Part shown: positions 38,195 to 50,896 of the stretch, piece by piece
Layout: each line of letters starts with the position of its first letter
Numbering within the stretch: the first letter of the stretch is position 1
Assembly (NCBI RefSeq): GCF_030052815.1
Contig: NW_026614703.1
Coordinates: forward strand, 1-64,000
Origin: Hevea brasiliensis
Taxonomy: Eukaryota; Streptophyta; Magnoliopsida; Malpighiales; Euphorbiaceae
Direction: 5' to 3'
DNA: 64,000 bases
The notes under the pieces: model-generated
Databases searched by the model: none
Told to the model about the DNA's origin: nothing
What the model saw: the letters and a program-made list of their open reading frames with translations, nothing else
Position numbers and translations under genes: made by a program

Positions 38195-39345
38195 GGTACT
38201 TTATCATGTCGAGCTAACGATGATAAACATAAGCGCTTATTGGGAGGCAACCCATGGGTGGCTTGTTAGCCACAATCATATTTGTTTTCTTTCCCTTATT
38301 TTATTTTATTTTTCTAGCATTTTTTTTCTTTTTTTTCTTTTTCTTTCTTTTGCATTTGGACTTTACATTGGGGACAATGTAAGTTTTAAGTGTGGGGGAG
38401 GAGAAATTTGTTGCTGCAATTTTTTTAATTCTTAAAAAAAATAAAAATAAAAAATAAAATAAAATAAAATAAAATAATAATAAAATAAAATTTGTTCTCA
38501 TAAGTTTGATTCATGATTCTATATTAACTCTCGGAGAGAAGTGCTTTGTCCTTGAAATGACTTTTCTATTTTAGATTGAATTTTTGAGATTTTAGGCAAG
38601 GTAATAGTAACTTTAATGATGGATTTTCCCTCTTCTCCATACCATACAGTAATTTTTTCCTGCATAAATCATTTAGGTTGATTTAATGGTGAAATGATTA
38701 GTTATGTGTGCTTTAAACTAGTGTCATGCATATTTTAGAACTTTGTTTAATCTATCAGGGCACTTTATAATATGTAGATGCATAAATTGAGGGAAATAAA
38801 AGGTTAAACTTGAAAATTGCTCAGCTATTTTAGTTAAGCAAACTAACCAGGGGTCTTCATGAATCCCATGTCGATTCTCAGGTCAAAAGCTAGCTAGGAT
38901 ATGAGCAAGGTACTTTTCTGAAGGTGACGGTTGAAATAAAAAAAAAAGTGATAACTGTGATAAGAGAGAAGTACCAATTTCAAATAAAATAAAAAAAGGG
39001 ACATTTTTATCACTTCTAAGATTTGCAAAGAGCTATAATTGTTGTGCCTTGATAAATTAGCCTTGTGTTTTGGTGTGTATTGACTTAAAATTTTATGGAA
39101 CTTTAATTGTGTGAGCTTAATTGATTTCAAGCCTTTTGTTTTATGTTGAAAAAATTGTTGATATATTGGTATGGTATTGATGAAATTTGTTGTGATGGTT
39201 ATTACCTTACTTGCCTCTTCTTTCAAATTTTTAATCTTTTGTTAGAGCATGTTGTGATAGGGTGAAGTTAAGGAACTTCTAAGTGGAGTTGATTGAGAGT
39301 TTAAATCATGCTTGTGGACAAGTATAGAAAAAGTGTGGGAGAATT
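38195..39345 (+). other. E1 3' non-coding region and polypurine tract
   Basis: It contains gggaggcaacccatggg (about 38240-38257), a gggaca block followed by aagtgtgggggaggag (about 38368-38403), an A/T-rich simple repeat (38436-38490) and the presumed polypurine tract aagtgtgggagaatt (39331-39345) directly before the 3' LTR. No coding sequence was recognised. Confidence 0.6.
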
Positions 39346-41026
39346 TGATAAGTGCATAATTTATTAATTTTACTCCCATCACATTTAGTGTTTTTAGTGT
39401 GTTTTTATGTTTAATTTAGTTGGTTAAAATATATTTATCATTTAGACATATTTTAAAACAGTTGTGGAATAATTGTGTTAAATAGAGAAATTTTCAGCGT
39501 TTGATCTTTGCTGAATTTTTCAGGTGTTTCTAAAGTTGTGGGTCTCCAAATTGAGTGTTGTTTAATCTATTGAAAAGCTAAGATAGAGCACTACAAAAGA
39601 TAAAGAGGGACCAAAGCCCAAATCAGTCTCCAAGGTTGACAAAATGAGCTATGGATCTATTGAAAAAGCTCAGACTTGATGTGTCACGACCAGTTTTAGT
39701 ATTTATTTTGTATCTAGAGTTTTAGATGTCTAAATGAAGCAAGGCCAAGCCCAATCGAACCTTAAGAGCCACCTCTACAACTTCTATGAAGGGCTGGACG
39801 TGAGATGAGGCCATTTTAATTGTAAAAAACGGCAATGAAATCGTTACTATGGGCTAGACTGTCTGTCTACACCAGTCCCAGTTTTTGGGCCATAACTTGG
39901 GCTGTAGACCTCGGATTTGGGCGAATTAGTACCCATTGGAAAGCTAAGAAATAGGGCTACAACTTTCCTGAAGAGGGCAGAGGCATATTCAGAAAGAAAG
40001 TCGCTGAAAATCGGCCTTAATTCTAGAGATGTGAATGCAGACTGAAAATCTGCATTTTGAATTTCAAAACTTTTCCTAGTTTGGTTCCTATCTTTGGGGT
40101 TAGATTTTTTACTATAAATATGTCTTTGGGCAACAACTAAGAGAATCCCAATTCAGACTTTTGTTCTCCATTCTTCCTTTTAGATTTCTTCCTTATTTTT
40201 TCTTTATTTTTCTGTAAGCCATGAACATGAATGGCTAAGTTTTTAATTCTGTTCAAGGGATTCAAGCTCTTTTGCTTGATTTGTAAGACCAGATTCTTAA
40301 TTTAATTTATGCTTTTTTGAATATCTATTGTTTTCTGATTTAATTATTTTTGATCTGTTGAATGATTTGCTAAAAAGGCCTATTAGTTAATTGTTTAATT
40401 TGATCAATTGCTAATTCATCTTCATAATCCGTAATTATTGTGTAAGATTGAACATGAGTAGCAATTAAGTTTTATTGATTATGATCCCAGTTTTCGATAA
40501 TAACCTAAGGAAACAATAGGGTGGATTAAATAATTTATGCTTCATAAATTGTTGTTCAGCTTAACTACTTCCTTTTCTTAAAGCAGTTATTAATTTGATG
40601 AGGATTGCTTAATACTAACTCAGTTAATAATTAGAGTCAATAAGATTGTTGGGCTCGAATTGATGAGTATAGGGAAGTAAGGGGTTCACCTCGCTGTTTG
40701 GTAAATCTACGTTAAGTCTTCAATAAGAGATACTTGTATTTCTTTTGTCTATGATCAAATCAATGCATTGGAATACGAATTACCTTGGACTGAAGTTTGT
40801 TTAAATTGAGATTTTCATATTTAGTTTTTGAATTTCTGATTTCTTTTGATTTTGTGTTACAAAACCCCCCCAACCTTTGTTTTTTTTATTTTTCATTGCA
40901 CACAAGTGCACGAAATTTAATAATTCAGTCTCTAGGGTTTGACCTGGATTTAACACTTGCTGCAGAAAATATTTTATTACTGGTAATTTCAGTTAATTTA
41001 ATTTCTGGTGGATTCGACACCCATCA
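39346..41026 (+). repeat. E1 3' LTR (1,681 bp)
   Basis: It starts tgataagtgcataat and ends gacacccatca, then the duplication ggact at 41027. It is the partner of 33566-35254. Confidence 0.9.
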
Positions 41027-43905
41027 GGACTTCAGTGAAGAGTTATTGAGACTTAGATGGCAATAGAATGCCAAGAAAATACTAAGAAAATTTTCTAAAT
41101 CGGTACAGATAACTTTAGCTCAATAAACAAAACAAAAGGGCATTTTGGTCATTTCGCCTTCAGAGATGATTTTTGACCAACTTGTCCATTTAAGTAAGTG
41201 AATTATATGACATAAAATGTGAATAAATATTGAAGAACAATTTATTATAAGTAAGTAAAAGAGAGGAAAGGAAAATGAAATAAATGAAAATGAAAATCTA
41301 ATTTAAGACATCATTATTATGTCATTAAATAATTATCCACCAATCAAAATGCAACAAGCTCTCTTAAAACAATTAAAAGAGACAAAATCAAAGAAAAAAA
41401 ATGAGATTGTCTTCTCTTTTCTTCAGCTGGCCGAACCATCTCCTATGGGTACTCCACCATTTTTCTTCCAATAAAGCTTCCTTTCCCACTTAAACTCACC
41501 ATAAAAACCCTTCCTTTCTTCAATAAAATTTAACTTTGCACCTTGGGCAAGCTAGAGGCAGCAAAAAGAATTGGAAACCAAGAAGTTTTGGAAGTTGGGA
41601 GTTGCTCACTAAGAAGTTAGTGCTAATTTCTCTTACTTTCTCTTTAGATTTTATGTTAGGAGCATGAATTAATGGTGAAATTGTAGAAATTGAAACAAAT
41701 TAAGCATGTTAGGGTACCCCTTGATTTTCGACAGCCATGAAGGACTTTAGGGCATGATGATTTTAATGGACCAAATGATGAGTATGTTTGAGTTGAAATG
41801 GAAGATTGCATGAATTGCATGGTGTTATGCATGAATTAGGGATTTAAAGTTAGGGTTTTGTGACTAAATTAGGGATTTTGAGGGTTAATTGGTGTTCTAA
41901 TGGTCAATTAGTGACCATTTGAGGTAAATTGACCATAATTTGGAATGAGTTGGGGCATTGGAATGCGAATTAGGTGCTGCCCCAAATGTGCTAGAATTTC
42001 TAAACTTGAGTCCAATGTGTTTGGGCAGCCCTAACTGGACTTGTGTAGCTTCAATTGGTGCAAGTCCAATTGGAGATAAAACTAGGGTCATAATGCCACA
42101 ACTTTGATGAAGGGACCCTGGCCAGAAAACCAACTTAAGTTGACCTAAAAATTGCCTAAATCCGGGTACCACAATTCTGGACCTAGAAAATTAATCAAAT
42201 GAAAAATATTTATTCAATTAGCCATAACAGAGAGGTCCAAATGACCTGATTTTTAAACTCATGGAAAGTTAAGACAATTTAGAACAACTTTCATGAAGAA
42301 CATAAAGCTAAATTCTGACCATAATCAATTCAAATTGCTAGCCAAAGTCAGGACACCAAAACTGTCAGAACCAAATCCTGCCCAGAAATTCTGGACATGG
42401 ATCAATTTGACCAGTTATGGTAAAAATGCCATAACTTGAGCTACAAAACTCTAAATAGAGTGATTCAAAAAGGGAATTAAAGAAGACACATTAAGGAACA
42501 ATTTTGATGAAGAAAATCTAGCCAAATTCTCACTGTAGATTGGTCCAATGGAACAATAAACCTAAGTGACCAAATCTGAAAATTTGAAATAACCTTTCAT
42601 GAGCTTTAAATTGAGATTGGCAATTAATGCCAACAAGTGTACAATCCAAAATGTGGTATCTTAGTGCAATTAGAACTTACCTACCTATTAAGTATAAAAA
42701 AGTGAACATTTATATATGAATAGTAAGGTAAATAGTAATCACCAAACATTAAGTGCAAAAAATTAAACAATTAATTTTGTAATATGTCCTAGTATGCCTA
42801 GAATGATTGGTTTGGATAGGACGGCATGCTAATAGGGTTTCGATAGCAGTACTGCGTATGGCTTTATGCCATTCCATGATTTGTGGTGTTTTATGCCATT
42901 TTATGTTATTATGGCCTATGGCCATTTTGCTACGCTTGACACACTTAACCTTGTGCCCGATGCTTGTTATGGCTTGTTAGCCATTCTGTTGCACACCTAG
43001 TAGACACTTTGTGACCGATGGTGTGACGGCCAGAGGTACTTGGTACCCAGTGCCAGTTTATCCATTTATCCATTCCAGTCACTGGTATAGGTTACTTGAG
43101 TAACCAAAATAAGTCTTAATAAATTATAACCAAATAATGAACATAAAAAGTACTAAATGAATAATATTACAACTAATTACTAAGAATTTACTCTGCATAA
43201 AATAATAATACAATTTCTGCATATTCAATTATTTTAGTTTATTTTTTTATTTTATATTGGCACCACTAAGCTGTATTGCTTAGCGCGTTACTTTTTGCTA
43301 CGCTTAGGTACTGGAGATACTGAGCTCTCCCAACAGATCTTAGACTAGGTGAGAGTCCTGATCTGCATAGAGTCCGATGTCACCTCCATATCTGCAGTGT
43401 TTTGGGTAGGACACTAGACTACATCATATATTTTGTATTTTGTATTATGTATTTTGTAGTTAGACATTTATTTGTCATATAATTATGAACTCATGTAAAT
43501 TATCTGTAAAGTGTGTTAATTAATAAAATATGAGTATTTCTTTATGAAATTGAGCTTAAGTATGTTATGAATGAAATTATGAAATTGAATTTGAAATATT
43601 GTGATTTAATGAGATTGTGTTGAGGTTTATTGGAGTTGCGGATATGATATGTATATTGGAAGTGTTTTTAACAGGTTTTTGAAGAGCTGTTTCCTCAATT
43701 TTTAGATGGCACTCTGCCGGATTTTCTATAAAATTTTTGATACTACAAATTAATTCAAATTTCAATTCATGATATAAACTTTACATGAAAGCAATTAAAT
43801 GAGCAAATTAAGTTTTGGGAAATGTAATAAGATAAGTAAAATGCTCCGACACTGGGTGTGACATACTTTACTTGGCTACATTGTAAATGGGTGAGCGGTA
43901 TCACA
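41027..43905 (+). mobile_element. Long solo LTR C, right part
   Basis: It resumes LTR C at ggact and ends gcggtatcaca at 43905, followed by the target duplication caaac (43906-43910), identical to that before 33284. With the left part and one ggact removed, its length is 3,156 bp. It is colinear with LTR B but with many substitutions, so it is older or of another subfamily. Unlike A and B it keeps matching target duplications, so it took no part in the inversion. Confidence 0.85.
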
Positions 43906-44180
43906 CAAACAATTGTAGAAATTGAGAGTGAGTTTATAATTTGAAAGATTATGATTGGCAAATTGCTCTACCAATTCATTAAATCTTCTACAAGCATCGT
44001 GAAAAGGTTCATTGTGTTGTTGAATAAAGCTTGTGAAGACTTGTTGGTGAAACATTGTTGGTGAAACATCTTAATGATCCTCACAAGAAAAACAAGTAAA
44101 AATAAAATTAGATAAGAAATAAACTATAAAAGAAATAAGAATGTCTAGAGTAATCAAATCACTAATCGTTTAATATCAAG
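43906..44180 (-). pseudogene. E2 gag remnant, N-terminal part, and leader
   Basis: On the minus strand a leader after the primer-binding site leads into a frame with HNEPFHDACRRFNELVEQFA and NYKLTLNFYNCLDEATKNG, running across the LTR C insertion site into 33283. The pattern of a short acidic-aromatic segment followed by FYNxLDxxT resembles the capsid part of Athila-type gag. A stop follows soon after the junction. Confidence 0.6.
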
Positions 44181-44186
44181 CACCGG

Positions 44187-44204
44187 TCCCTAGCAACGGC
44201 GCCA
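44187..44204 (-). other. E2 primer-binding site
   Basis: On the minus strand tggcgccgttgctaggga, six bases after the LTR end, differs from the usual Athila-type tRNA-Asp site at two positions. It fixes E2 as minus-oriented here and its 5' LTR as the copy at 44211-45348. Confidence 0.8.
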
Positions 44205-44210
44205 AAAACT

Positions 44211-45348
44211 TATTTGCTGGTTTTTCAACCACTGCAAGTGCACGGATCGCTAATAAGTAATAAAGTGATGAGTAGAGTATCGTTCCCACTAGGACCATGT
44301 TAAGTACCAAACTATAGTGATTTTAATTATCTAGACGATCGAATTGTAGAGAAATAATAATTATATCTAAATTGAAAGAAATAAAATCTAAATAATTAAC
44401 TAAAATAAAATACTAATGGACAAAAGCATTCTAGAGCTAGGGGTTCACACTTCAATCAATTATAGAATCAATCTGATTCATTCAATAAATGGGAGATTAT
44501 TACTTTGATGGAAATTAATCCTAAGTTATCTTAAGTCCTCTCTCAAGGCACTCAAGGTATATTTTAATTAACATAAATCCTACTTTCCTGGTGATTAAAT
44601 TAATTAAAACCCTTTAAGATCTTTGATTAATTTTGAAACTCCACAAAGGTCATCAGCCTATCTCTAGGTCAGATTTTCTAGGTTCAAAATCCCTATTTTT
44701 TAATATTAATCTTCACCTTTCAGTTCTTCAATTAATATATGTAATCAATACTAAGTGAGTACCAACACATAACACGCATTAAGATCATAAAAAATTGAAT
44801 CAAAGAATAAAATACCCAATGTATATTTTAATTAACATAAATCCTACTTTCCTGGTGATTAAATTAATTAAAACCCTTTAAGATCTTTGATTAATTTTGA
44901 AACTCCACAAAGGTCATCAGCCTATCTCTAGGTCAGATTTTTTAGGTTCAAAATCCCTATTTTTTAATATTAATCTTCACCTTTCAGTTCTTCAATTAAT
45001 ATATGTAATCAATACTAAGTGAGTACCAACACATAACACGCATTAAGATCATAAAAAATTGAATCAAAGAATAAAATACCCAATGTATTAAATAAAATCA
45101 AACCACATCCATAATGAAATTAAGTGCTACACCCTAACCTTAGAATAAAGGACCTACTCACCCATGGTGAGTTTTACAATCAAGTTTATAAAAAGATAAA
45201 GAGAAAACATGATAAGAAAATAGAGTAAAAGAACCCAGAAAGAGAGTTGCAGCCTTGGACTTTTGGAACTTCAGTTGAAAATCCCTTAGAGAAATCTTGC
45301 AGATCTTGTTTTCTCCTTTGCCTCCCTTGAAGTTGATGTGCATCCTTG
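44211..45348 (-). mobile_element. E2 5' LTR, inner part
   Basis: It matches 29233-30106 and ends at catccttg, where LTR B begins. The rest of this LTR lies inverted at 22233-22771. It contains a 264-bp tandem duplication (44558-45085) absent from the other LTR. At the LTR end the expected CA reads TA. Confidence 0.85.
44558..45085. repeat. 264-bp tandem duplication inside the E2 5' LTR
   Basis: Units 44558-44821 and 44822-45085 are almost identical over their whole length, for example gattaaattaattaaaaccc in both. The sister LTR has one copy, so the duplication arose after insertion and recently, given the near identity. Confidence 0.9.
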
Positions 45349-48300
45349 TGTAACACCCTCCCGGTAGCAACTCTGTACATTCTACTGTTCCGGTGATCGG
45401 TGTCGGTCCGGACAGTTAGAACGTTCGGAAAAATATTTTAACTAAAGTGATGAACCATAATTAACTCAAATATTAATAAGAAAATTTTAGTAAAAATTTT
45501 AGAAATAAAATACAACTAAGTCAAATGAGCCGGTGCCCAAGCGATGGGTAACCCAGAGGGAAGTTGCGGTTCTCGCAACTAGGAGCCCTAGACCCGGGGA
45601 AAAATTCATAAAATAATTTTTGGGACTCCAGAGAAGGGTCATTGAGGTCCCTATGGCATTAGAATGCCAAGAAAATATTTAGAAAAATTTTTCAATCGAT
45701 ACAGACAGTTTTGACCCGTTAAGCCAAACTGAGGGCATTTTGGTCATTTCGCCTTCAGAGACGATTTTGGCCAACTTGTCCAGTTGAGTAAATAATTATT
45801 ATGACAAAAAAATATGAATTAATGTTGATGAAAAATTAATTTAAAGTTAGTAGAAAAGAAAAGAAAAGAAAAATCAATATAATGCAAATAATGACATCAT
45901 TATGATGTCATTTAAAAGTTCCCACCAATCACAATTAAACAACCATTTAATTAACTAATAAAAGAGACAATTGGGACCAAAGAAATTAAAAAACCTATCA
46001 GCCATCTTCTTCCCCATTCTAGCCGCACCACCATGGAAGCCCTCATCTCCTTCTTCATTCAAGCTTGAAAATCTCTCTAACCTTACCCCAAAACCTTTAA
46101 CTCCCTTCACTAAAATTGGTCACCCAACCTTGCTAAAGTGTTTGGCAGCCTAGAAAAGGAAAGAAAGTGAAGTTTAAGCTTGGAAAATTCTGCCCTACAA
46201 GAGGTTAGTGCCTATTTATACATAAATCTTTCTTATTCCATGTTAGGGACTTGGATTGAGCATGAAAGTGTAACTTAAATAAACTAAAACTTAGGTATAT
46301 GCATCCCATGGAATTCGGCAGCCTAGTGAGGGTCATGATTTTGATTGTTTAGATGGACTTAAAGTAGACTAGAGAGGGTGTTTAAAGTATATATTTATGT
46401 GGATAATGAATTAGTTAGTTAACTAAGGTAACTAGTGTGAAATTGAAATGGGAATTAGGGTTTTGGGAGTGAAATTTGGACTTAGCTTATGAAATGATGA
46501 GTGAACATTCTAATGGTCAATTAGTGACCATTTGAGGTAAGTTGACCATAATTTGAAGTGAATTAGAGTATTACAAACTGAAATGGTATGCTGCCTAGTG
46601 AGGGCAGTAGGGGAGGCTGTGAGTCCAGCCTGTTTGGACTGCCATAACTTTGGATGTGTAGGTTCAATTGGTGTTTGGCCAATTGGACATGAAACTAGAC
46701 ACATAATGGCACAATTTTGGTGAAGAAACTATGCCCAAAAGACCAAAGCAAGTGGACCAAAAACTGGCCCCAACCCGGATGTCCTGCAACCAGAATCTGC
46801 AGAATGACCAAATGAACAGTAATTGTTCATTTGGCCATAACTCATTGTAGAATGGCCCAATTGACCTGAAATTTTTACAACAACAAGTTAAGATATAGAC
46901 AAACAACTTTTATGAAGAAACCTACCCCAAATTATGGCCAGAACATATCAAATAAGGCAGTTGCAGTCACTATTCACTACACTGTAGATATGGTCAATTC
47001 AGCAGTTTTGCAATCCGGCCAGCTGTGGTTTTTGGATCATATCTGGAGCTACAAAACTCCAAATGGAGTGATTCAAAAAAATAAATTCAACTAGACAAAA
47101 TAAGGAACAACTTTCATGTTTACCATTTCCTCAAATTCCCACTGTAACAGTCACAAATGGAACAGTAAAGTTGGGGTACAAAAACTGAAAATTCTGCTCC
47201 CTTAGTTCTAAGCTTAAAAATGGTATTGGTGATTAATTCCAACAAGTTTTGAATGTAAAATGTGGTACATTGGGGGTGTTAAAACCAATGTACCTATTTT
47301 CTATCCAAAAGTCAACATTTTTGTTGACCAATGAGGTGAATAGTGACACCAAAACTTGAAATTCAAAAATTGAAGAATTCAAAAGTATCAAATGCCCTAG
47401 TATACCTAACAAGATTGGTTTGGATAGTTTGGCATGCCAATAGGGTTCAGTTAGCAGTACTGCACATGGCATTATGCCATTCTGTGATTTTATGGCTTTT
47501 AGCCATTCTGACCTTGTGTTGATATTTGGCCTTGTGCCTATTGTCATTACAGCTTATTAGCTGTTCTGTTGCACACCGGGAGATGCATACGTGACCGATG
47601 GTGTGACGGCCCGAGGTACTAGATACCCAGCGCCAGTATACCCGTTTATCCAGTCCAGTCGTCCAGTATAGGTTACTTGGGCAACCAAAAGAATGAAAGT
47701 GGATAAAGTTAACGAAATAAATGATTATAACAAGTATAAAACCAGTAAAACATCGATACATTCAATACATATTTATTTTCTGTTATTTCCTTTTATTTTA
47801 TTATTGCACCACTAAGCATTATTGCTTAGCGCGTTGCTTTTGCCACGCGTAGGTTCTGGAGATACTGATCGAGAGCCCAGTAGACCGCAGACTGGGTGAG
47901 ACCATCCTGCAGCTCTGCATAGTGTCCGTGTCACCTCACCATCTTCAGTGCATTGGTAGGACACTAGGTTTCATTTTGATATTTTGTAACTAATTTTTAT
48001 TTTCTCATATATAATTGAACTTATGAAATGTATTTTGATGTTCATGTAAATAATGAGAATTGTGTTTGTGAATGGAAAAGTGAATGTTTATCTGTGATTT
48101 ATACATGATTATCACATGAGATGAATGATTGAGAAATGAAATTGAAAAATGTTGAGATTTTGATATTGGAGTTTGAGATGATTGAATATGATTATTGGAA
48201 GTGTTTTTTCACAGGTTCCGAAGAACTGTTTTCTCCATTTTTAGCCGGTACTCTGCCGGATTTTCTATAAAATTTTCGGAACCTCAAATAAATTATAATT

Positions 48301-48443
48301 TCAATAAATAACTTAAATAAATAATATTTCACAAGTTATATTCAAAAGTATGATAAAAATCAATTAAGGTAAAATAGAGTGTGCCGGTACACCGTGTGAC
48401 ATTGCTTACTCGGATATACTGTACACGGGTAAGGGGTGTCACA
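45349..48443 (+). mobile_element. Long solo LTR B (3,095 bp), Ty3/gypsy type
   Basis: It begins tgtaacaccctcccggtagc and ends gggtaaggggtgtcaca. It is the inverted, nearly identical partner of LTR A. Its flanks are ccttg (45344-45348) and ttatc (48444-48448), which do not match each other but are the reverse complements of the flanks of LTR A. No internal retrotransposon region adjoins it. Open frames inside recur in LTR A. Confidence 0.85.
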
Positions 48444-50049
48444 TTATCTATAAACGCTATCAATGGTAATAACAAAACTATAAAGTTAAATTCAAACCAT
48501 AATTTCAAAGCTATTTATTGTAAATTGTATAGATTTCAAATTAATTACTCTTTATACATCTATTCTTCTGTTCGAAAACTAAAATTTTACAAGATTCAAT
48601 TCAATTTTTTTTCTCAATTTTCATGTTTAAATTAAAAGAATTCAATTTTTTTAACTTAAAAATGTTTTCATTTCAAAAGAAATATAAATCAAGTATGATT
48701 GTGTGACAATTCAATCGAATTAATTTCTTACAAATGATTTATTCCAAGGGAAGCCTATAAGTATTTTCACTCATAGGAGTTAGTACACCTCATCAAGAGC
48801 GTAGTGGCTATAACGTTTCATTGTTTTTATGCCAACAGAAATATGCAATATATATATATATAAAAGATAGGAAGGTATTTTCAAGAGAATATTACATGGC
48901 ATTCTCTTTTATAGTATTGCCACATGATTAACACATATATGTAATTAATATATATTAGTATATTGTAAGTTATAAATTATTTAATAGTTATCTTAATTAA
49001 TACTATAATAAGTAGCAATTATTATAAGGTAACTTATAATATACTATCATCTATTAATTACATATATTTATATCTATATTATATATAGATAGATTTTAAT
49101 TATTTATATTACGAAATTTTTATTAAAAAGTTTGAGAGATAAAAGTAATAAAAAATTAAAATAATTAATGAGAAATTTAAAACATTATATTATTTTTATA
49201 TAGAAAAATTAAAATATATATATATAAATAAAAATTATTAATAATCATATGTATTAGTATGGGTAATTCTCTAATTCTCAATAAAATTAATATGAGTGAT
49301 TGCAAGCTAGTGTCAAATCTTTTACTGGCTAGTGAGTCTATTCCCATTGATGATATACCACATTCTCTTTGTCAGCATACGCATAGTCAGATGCAATCAC
49401 ATTGGTTGTTGGTGAAGCATTTGTGATTCTATATTAAGAGTTCCACTACTTGTGGTTGTGGTTTGGAGGTTGTTGTTGTTGCTTCTATTGTTAATCCTGT
49501 TGTTTATAGTGATGGGAAGATGAATGCCGATATACTCATCCATCAACAATAAAATTTTATGTTTCTAGGTCATAATTTGTTGGATGCCAAGAAACAGAAT
49601 ACGTTGTCTAGAGAAATAGGGTTGAAACAGAGAAACAGCTCATTGTTTTTAAGGTTTGTATAGCCTATCCCATAATATATAATTGACTTTAGGACAACTT
49701 TAAATTTAATAATAATATATATTATTTCATGGTCCATTTATATAAATAATAGTGTTTATAAATTTTAAAATATTATATTTTAAATAAATAGAATTTAAGT
49801 ATTTTAATATTATTAAAATTTTAAAATATAAATTATTAATAAAAAATATTTTTATAAAAATTATTAATTAAAATATATAAAATTAAATAAATTCATACAA
49901 TATTCATTTAATAATAATTAAATTTAAAACAAAAACAAATAGTTAAAATTAAATTTTAATTAAATTTATATACAGAAATTGTCAAAAAGTTCATATGGGA
50001 TAAAATTATGCACATCTCAAAAGGGTGGTGATTTCAACCCCTTTCATAA
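48444..50049. other. AT-rich stretch with one less AT-rich block, no gene recognised
   Basis: Mostly A/T-rich. The block at about 49280-49670 has more balanced composition and a partly open plus-strand frame (CKLVSNLLLASESIP and later pieces) broken by stops. I could not assign it to any family. A short (TA)n run lies near 48848-48862. Confidence 0.45.
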
Positions 50050-50057
50050 GTTGTGGC

Positions 50058-50896
50058 CAGTGATGCAGCCAGAAAATTTATTTAGGGGCTCAATTAAAAA
50101 ATTATGTAATTTGTAAAAATAATATAAATTCACAAGAAAGTTTTTTAAAAATAAAATTTATTGGCTAAAAATTAAATGAAAGTTGTTGTTAATTAAATAA
50201 ATAATAAATGTTTAACATTAAGAATTATTATACTTACAATATATTAATGGCTTAAAATTAAAAAATTTATCCAATTTATCTCGAATTTTTTTTTTATGGT
50301 AATCATGAAAAATAAATTTAACTAAAATTATATATTAAATAAAATAAATGATATGTTTTAATTTATAAAAGAATTTTTTTTAATTTGAGTCTAAGAAAAT
50401 TATAGTAAGAGAGAAATTTCAATAATAGCAATAAGATTACGAGAAGAAAGCTATTAAAATTTTAAATTAATGAAAAAAAAATAAAATAAATGTACTAGAA
50501 TTTCATTTGATAATTTATTCAATAATTTAAATTTCAAAAAAAAAAATTAGTGATTGATATAAAATAAAATTGATGATAAAAAATAAATCAAGAAATAATG
50601 ATGTCTTAAATTTTTTTTTAAATTATATTTTACTAGTAATATCATTCAGTTAAAATTTAAAATTTTATTTTTTATAAAATTAACAATACTCCTAAAATTT
50701 TTTAAAATATTGAGATAACAATTGATTTTGAGAAACTACTATTATATTATACCCTTAAAAAATTTTAAAATATTTATTAAAATATAATATTAATTAAAAA
50801 AATATTAATATTTTAGAAAATTACTATTATACCCTTGACAAATTTTGAAAATTCAAGGGACCCAGTGCCCCCGTGCCAAGTGTAACTCCGCCGCTG
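50058..50896. mobile_element. hAT-like non-autonomous element (839 bp)
   Basis: The left terminus cagtgatgcagcca and the right terminus, reverse-complemented, cagcggcggagtta agree with the CAGxGGCGGAGC-type ends of a common plant hAT family. Flanking 8-mers gttgtggc (50050-50057) and attatagc (50897-50904) differ only by three G-to-A changes, in keeping with an aged 8-bp hAT duplication. The interior is very AT-rich and has no transposase. Confidence 0.65.

Larger units (their letters stand above)
33566..41026 (+). mobile_element. E1: Athila-like Ty3/gypsy retrotransposon with internal deletion (7,461 bp)
   Basis: The full structure is 5' LTR 33566-35254, primer-binding site 35262-35279, gag and protease, integrase tail, polypurine tract 39331-39345 and 3' LTR 39346-41026. 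The 5-bp duplication ggact flanks it. Reverse transcriptase, RNase H and the integrase core are missing: the frame passes from the protease region straight to an integrase C-terminal segment. Several in-frame stops and a gag frameshift make it non-autonomous and dead. It sits inside solo LTR C, which sits inside E2. Confidence 0.9.

Noticed and set aside
45971..46153. 60-residue frame MGPKKLKNLSAIFF in LTR B
   Set aside because: It is duplicated at 25061-25243 in LTR A and lies in the central LTR sequence. No family was recognised.
22772..48443. LTRs A and B as the two ends of a single composite element
   Set aside because: They are in opposite orientation, have no matching flanking duplication, and their flanks pair crosswise as expected from inversion.
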